Shown here: positions 59,101-64,000 of the stretch, piece after piece
Numbering within the stretch: the first letter of the stretch is position 1
Layout: each line of letters opens with the position of its first letter
Assembly: GCA_035772785.1 (NCBI GenBank)
Contig: JAOCPU010000082.1
Location: 1 to 64,000, forward strand
Source: Phlebiopsis flavidoalba
Taxonomy: Eukaryota; Basidiomycota; Agaricomycetes; Polyporales; Phanerochaetaceae
Length of the DNA stretch: 64,000 bases
Direction: 5' to 3'
Made by a program: the position numbers and the translations under genes
Notes under the pieces: model-generated
Seen by the model: the letters and a program-made list of their open reading frames with translations, nothing else
Told to the model about the DNA's origin: nothing
Databases searched by the model: none

Positions 59101-61250
59101 TTAGCGTGTGGGAAAGGATTGGCTGTCGGAAGAAGGTGAGGCAGAGAAAAATCTTGACGTCGCCGTGGCGGGAAACTTGTGAAGACGGCCTTAACACTCT
59201 GGCCTCATTTGCCACTTGTGGATTTCCAATGCCGTGTTACCGTGCAATGCTCGCAGTACAAGAATGTAAACACACGCCCTCGTCAATACACCTACTCGCA
59301 GAAGGCATCGATTTATATCACCGCCATGGATCCTTATTCAAGCCTAATTACTCCCATGTATGGGCGAAGCAGAGTACGAGAGCCTGACGTCGGAATTTGC
59401 TTCATAGGATTACCTATCATTGATGTCCCAGCTATATATGATGTATGTGCAATGCAGCTACCAATGACGTACTGATCAGAATACAAGGATCCTCCTTAAT
59501 AAATTAAAGTTCTTCAGCCAAATCCCGTACTTCGGAGAGGCGCAAACGCAAACACTGCAACTGATCCTACGTTTTCATCATATGCGATCTGAGCGCGGTG
59601 AAACTTCTGCCACACCTCATAAATTGAAACGGACGCACATGTGGCGTGGTTGCCATGCAGGCGTTACGATGGACCGCAACCTCGCGGACAAGACCACTAA
59701 CACTTGGCACCAGAAATAACTGGTGTCAAACCCTTGGTTGAGGACGCTTGCCGGCTAGGGGGAAAGTCCATGAGTGATGCTTAAGGGCCCGTCGGTTTGC
59801 CGCTTTTACCGGTTATGAGTTGGGCTGATAATGATTGACTTCCGGAGAGTGTGGCGCCCCCTGCTCGAGAGCCGAGTTCCACATAGGCTCCTCAATCGAG
59901 CCATTCTAGTTTTAGTAACCCATGAAAACTAAGCGGTTCGAGCGTTACAAGACGACGGAGAACAGTGCAGACCCTTGCACGATTGCATCCTAGGACGTCT
60001 GGCGATGGCCCTGATATCCTGGAATGTAGTTGTGAGCTAAGAACGTTTTTGCTGCTCTTGGTATGGAGAGCACTGGTCGTAGCCGCGCCCCGCAGCTCAA
60101 TAATCCACGAGATACTCTCCCGAGGTGAGTGGTATCGGTAAAGGAAACAGCTAGGCGGATCCTTAGCGGAAACACGGATACATACGCACTTAAAATTTCA
60201 TTAGCCGCGACATATAAAGGAGACATAATCGCAATGTCGAAGAACACTCACCAACAACTACAGATAACCCCAGCACTTCAGGCGAGTTGTGCATCACCTG
60301 CTCTTCACCAAGCCAGAGCTGATGTTTTACAATCCTGCACAGTCCATTCACACCGAAAAATGAACGACGCAAACGCCTCAGCTACTGCAGCCACCACGTT
60401 GGCCGTGAATGTGAGTTCATCGATGATGACAAATCCTTTCATGTTTACTGATATCGCATATAAATCAGCACGCCAGCACCCACCCGGTACATTCTGGTGC
60501 TTTTTGCTCGAAATGCGGCAAGCATAATGGCAGTGGTGACCACGTCGGGCCCTGCCCCAGGCGATAGTCGGGTCCTAGGTACTGGCAAAGAAATGTCATG
60601 GACACATGTATAATTATCATGCGAGTTTTGTACCCATGAGGTCTTTACAGCAAACATGTTCAAGGTTAACGATGGTCGGTCTGATATCCCCGTGCGATGC
60701 CGCTGCGACCCTTGTTTCCAGTACACTTGGCGCGTCTTCTCCTATCCTCGCCTCCAATCCTTGGTAGGTGCGTGAGTGTAAAAAATGACCTGTTCAAGGA
60801 ATCAGTTTCCACGTGAAAGAAGTCCCACGTAAAAGAAGAGATGGCTGCACTTACTTGCCAGCGCTATCTGAAAGCACCGAAAGCGCATTTTCTTGATTTC
60901 TCAGGGCGAACGGCGGACTGTCCATCATTGCTGGCAGGGCTCCTCTGTCTTGGTTTGCCCACCAAACGCTTTGCTGGCTTTGCGGTAAGTCCCACTGACC
61001 AACGAAAACATAGGTTTGTCATCGTCATCGGAGTCGCCTTCAGCGTGGTCAGTATTCTAGCTTTATCATGAACGTAGTAGCGCTCCAAACTTACGGATGG
61101 CCGTATCATTATCCGACAAGGTCAACTTCCCGAAGTCCAGACACTATTTTGCCGCTCCATGCTGGTTCGGACTGAAGCGCGATCTCAAGCTCGTAGGCGT
61201 GATGATCGGTCGTAGAAATTCCTGATGAAGGGTATTTTAAGTCGGAGCCG
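59101..61250. other. No gene recognised
   Basis: Frames up to 130 codons without domain or splice support. Confidence 0.45.
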
Positions 61251-61653
61251 CATCGATAGTAACATAGAACCTACTTTTGCCTCGACTAAGCTATTTTCAG
61301 GGCACGCCACGAGCACGAAGCATTCGATTTCGAGGAAGTTACCAAGCTTGGCTGGGTTCAACTTCCCGACGGTGATCGTATAACTTTTCTTATGAGCTCG
61401 AGCGAGCATCTGCCGCAAGCGAGATATCAAGGGGAAGATACGAAGCTATCTCTCAAGGGTAAGTATGCTTATTCACCTTCCCAGAAGTCATACGCTATTA
61501 CCTACGCCAAGTGTTCCTACGAGAATACGCAAAGACGTCTGCGTCTCGCGCTTTCTGAACGGTTGCGTATCGTCGCATCAAAAGTTTGTTTGTCCTCGTC
61601 GACTCTAGTCTCGGCCGATCTCGTTTTTGGATCATACGAGTAAACCTGTGCTG
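61251..61653 (+). CDS. Possible exons of an unrecognised gene
   Basis: A plus-strand segment at about 61300-61456 reads [20 protein letters not shown] and [20 protein letters not shown], strongly coding in composition. It ends at a GTAAGT donor (61457). A later segment (61488-61640) may be the next exon. No family was recognised; upstream and downstream limits are unknown. Confidence 0.4.
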
Positions 61654-62930
61654 TCCCATGAGGGGCGCAAGTCCTCAAACCAGAAAGTCGCCGTGCGTAC
61701 GTTGGCAGAGGAATGGGTGATGAGTAAATTTGTGAGTCCAGGCTTTCTCCACCGACGTAAAATATAGTGTCGTATGCGTCCTCGCTAGATTCGCCGTCGG
61801 GACTGTTTTCGGCGACTTGATCTTGAGATCAGGGGGGTGCAAAATAGCGGTACCGCGAGATACCGCAGCTTGCTAGTGGGAGGCTAGTGCTCTCCGACTC
61901 TTGCGACAATCTCGTCTTTTCGAAGGTCAAGTCTGCGGGTAAGGTTGGAGGATACGATGGTCACCTGCGAGATATGAATAACGGACATCTGTTCTGAGCA
62001 ATATTTGCGATGGAACAGTTCCGGAAGACTGCGCTAATTCCACGAGCTTTGCTACGCAATCATCAACGTCGATCGGACTTTTCCCGAATACATAAATGAC
62101 GGGGAGCCGCGATGTTCTAACAAGACAAGATGAGTATTTTTAGTTAGCTGAGGGATGAATTGTCATACGCACTGACTCAGGCAAGCATGACCGTAGTGTA
62201 CCATTGCATCAGCGTTCACGTGCTGTGAAGCGACTTCATCGACGCAACAGCTATAGAGGGCAGTGATTAGCATCTGTAGAAGTGCTCATAACCTGACAAC
62301 TTGCCTGCCATATGAGGTGTCCCGCAAGGACATATAAATCGTGGCCCGCTCCAACCTTCGCACGCAATGTGCGATATATTGGTACCGAAAAAGGGCAGCA
62401 ATTCATCTGGGAATTGGAGGGCGATCTGGATGGACGTTAGTGGGATGCGCGGGTCGGTCAGTAAGATGACAATACAACGCTTGAAATCGTGCTTTAAGAT
62501 CAATTCCGCAGTCCGCTCTATATCAAAATACTCTTCAAGATTTCTTGAGAAAGCTCATGCGGCAGTCCATCTGTTTCGACTTCTATTTGTCTCGCAATGG
62601 CCTCTTCACCAGAAGCGGAGAACGTGTTTGTGTCAGCCATTTGTGGCAGATTTTGAGGGCTCTCTAGCGAAAGCTCCATATCATACAGATCCATTTTGGA
62701 CACGAAATAGCAACGCACGAGGCGGATGAGCTTGCCTCGACGCTCAGGAGATGGAAGTAAAAGGACAAGACTGGATTCGCTGAGGGGCAAAATTAAATTA
62801 CCCAGGCTTTGTGTGCAACCCTACCGTAGGGGTAACGCATCACGGCACGCGCCGGGGAGCGCGCCCACACGCTCGGCGCGCAACTCGTCACTTTTGAGCT
62901 GCCGTCGTTCCCTCACCCTCGCCCGCCAAC
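61654..62930. other. No gene recognised
   Basis: Minus-strand frames at 62267-62503 and 62518-62790 look mildly coding but have no identifiable domain. The right end is the promoter region of TOM70. Confidence 0.4.
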
Positions 62931-64000
62931 ATGCCTTCGTCCGAGCCTGCGCAGAGCGTCGTTGAACGCGTACAAAACTTTGTCTCAGACAACAAGAAGG
63001 CCGTTCTTATCAGTGCCGCCGTTGCTGCTGTCGCTATCGGCGGCGCGGTCTATTACGCTTCAACATCGGGTTCGGACGAGGACAAGGGTGCGCGCAGAAA
63101 GGACAAGAAAAAGTCGAAGTCGTCAAAGAAGAAGAAGGGAGTCTCCGACGCAGATGGTCCAATTCTTGAACAAATTTCCCCTGCACAGTCCGCAGAGCAC
63201 ACGTCTCTGTGTGTTGGAGCGGCATCGCTGACGCGCTCATGTATCGCTGACACCTATACGTAGACAGCGAGCTAGACCTCACTGATGAGCAAATATCTGC
63301 TATGTCTGAACAAGTGAGCCAGGCGACATGTCTCCGTTACATTCAAACTGACTCCCATCAGGAGCGAACGAAAGTTGCCTCGTCGCTGAAGAGCAAGGGC
63401 AACACGGTGTATACCAAGCACGAATATGACAAAGCTGTCACATATTACACCAAAGCTATCGCTGTAACACCAAAACCTGAGCCCACGTACTTCAGCAACC
63501 GTGCCGCATGTATGTCTGCGTACTCATTCCACTTGTCTTCTGTTCTTATATCCACACGCTTCCAGGCTACATGAACATGCGCCCGCCGCAACTCGAGAAA
63601 GTCGTTGCTGACTGTGATCTGGCGCTGACGCATGATAGACGTTATGAGAAGGCCCTCGGTAGGCGCGCTGGTGCTCTCGAGACGTTGGAACGCTACGAAG
63701 AGAGCTTTGCGGGGTATGCTCAAAAGCTTATACACACCATTCTTCGCTGATGATTGGTCAGACATTTCACTACTTTTGACCATTTTTGGAGCAATTCAAA
63801 AAGGAGCCTACGACCACCGCCGTTGAGAGGGTGCTCAAGAAGCTGTCTGAAGCCAAGGCCAAAGAAATCATTGCTGTACGCGTCCACTCTATTCACCCCA
63901 TAGTTCGAGCTCCGATTCTAATTCTCGACATAGGCACGGCCCAGAAGGACGACTACCCAGTCATACTTTCTGTTCTGCATACTTCGGTGCATTCCGTCCC
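62931..64000 (+). CDS. TOM70: Mitochondrial import receptor TOM70, 5' part, continues beyond window
   Basis: An outer-membrane receptor that binds Hsp90/Hsp70-delivered carrier preproteins. ATG 62931 opens MPSSEPAQSVVERVQNFVSD, then a single N-terminal membrane anchor (AVLISAAVAAVAIGGAVYYA), a Lys/Ser-rich linker (DKKKSKSSKKKKG), an intron ending at about 63262, DSELDLTDEQISAMSEQ, and an intron ending CAG at 63360. The first TPR repeats follow: KSKGNTVYTKHEYDKAVTYY (63397-63450), YFSNRAAC (63490-63513), an intron (63514-63567), and PPQLEKVVADCDLALTHDRR with KALGRRAGALETLERYEESF (63585-63710). After an intron comes VERVLKKLSEAKAKEII (63818-63870), another intron, and a segment ending GAFRP at the window edge. 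All introns are GT-AG and the frame is well kept, unlike most neighbours. Confidence 0.92.

Overview
The window looks like nuclear DNA of a wood- or litter-decaying basidiomycete (Agaricomycetes). The genes are split by many short GT-AG introns of about 45-60 bases. They include two tandem AA9 lytic polysaccharide monooxygenases carrying CBM1 cellulose-binding modules, an M36 fungalysin, an AUR1-like sphingolipid enzyme, an N-terminal TOM70, and transposase and Helitron families typical of these fungi. No rRNA, tRNA or CRISPR array was found. All family calls were made by eye from conserved motifs.

The left part (1-26.6 kb) is nested mobile DNA. One Helitron-type Rep/helicase gene on the minus strand (about 12.3 to 3.4 kb) is interrupted by a 3.73 kb element (B, 6865-10592) and cut at its 3' side by a sister element (A, 1-3370). 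A third sister (C, 20732-23894) splits an IS630/Tc1-like DDE transposase gene. The three elements have AT-rich arms, terminal inverted repeats beginning CATC, and a GC-rich core with recognisable mutual similarity and conserved minus-strand splice-donor-like sites. B and C are flanked by a CA/TG dinucleotide duplication. None encodes a transposase that I can recognise, so I read them as one non-autonomous DNA transposon family.

Between these (12.3-19.7 kb) lies an island with unrecognised spliced genes. The 7-mer ATGCCGA/TCGGCAT occurs there about 23 times on both strands, in exons, introns and spacers, against about one expected. A second, frameshifted DDE transposase copy is at 25.1-26.6 kb.

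From 27.6 kb onward the window is gene-like: fungalysin, a 2-oxoglutarate/Fe(II) dioxygenase, an UNC93-like transporter, two AA9 LPMOs, a small unknown gene with a good TATA box, an ornithine cyclodeaminase/mu-crystallin family protein, a CAX Ca2+/H+ exchanger, a kinase-like protein, a METTL7-like methyltransferase and a relic of a second copy, an AUR1-like inositol phosphorylceramide synthase, and the 5' part of TOM70. These are independent housekeeping and secretory genes, not an evident pathway cluster.

Most of these genes contain one or more single-base frameshifts while splice sites and catalytic motifs survive, including AUR1, which is normally essential. This suggests uncorrected sequencing indels at least as much as pseudogenisation, so exon boundaries are approximate.
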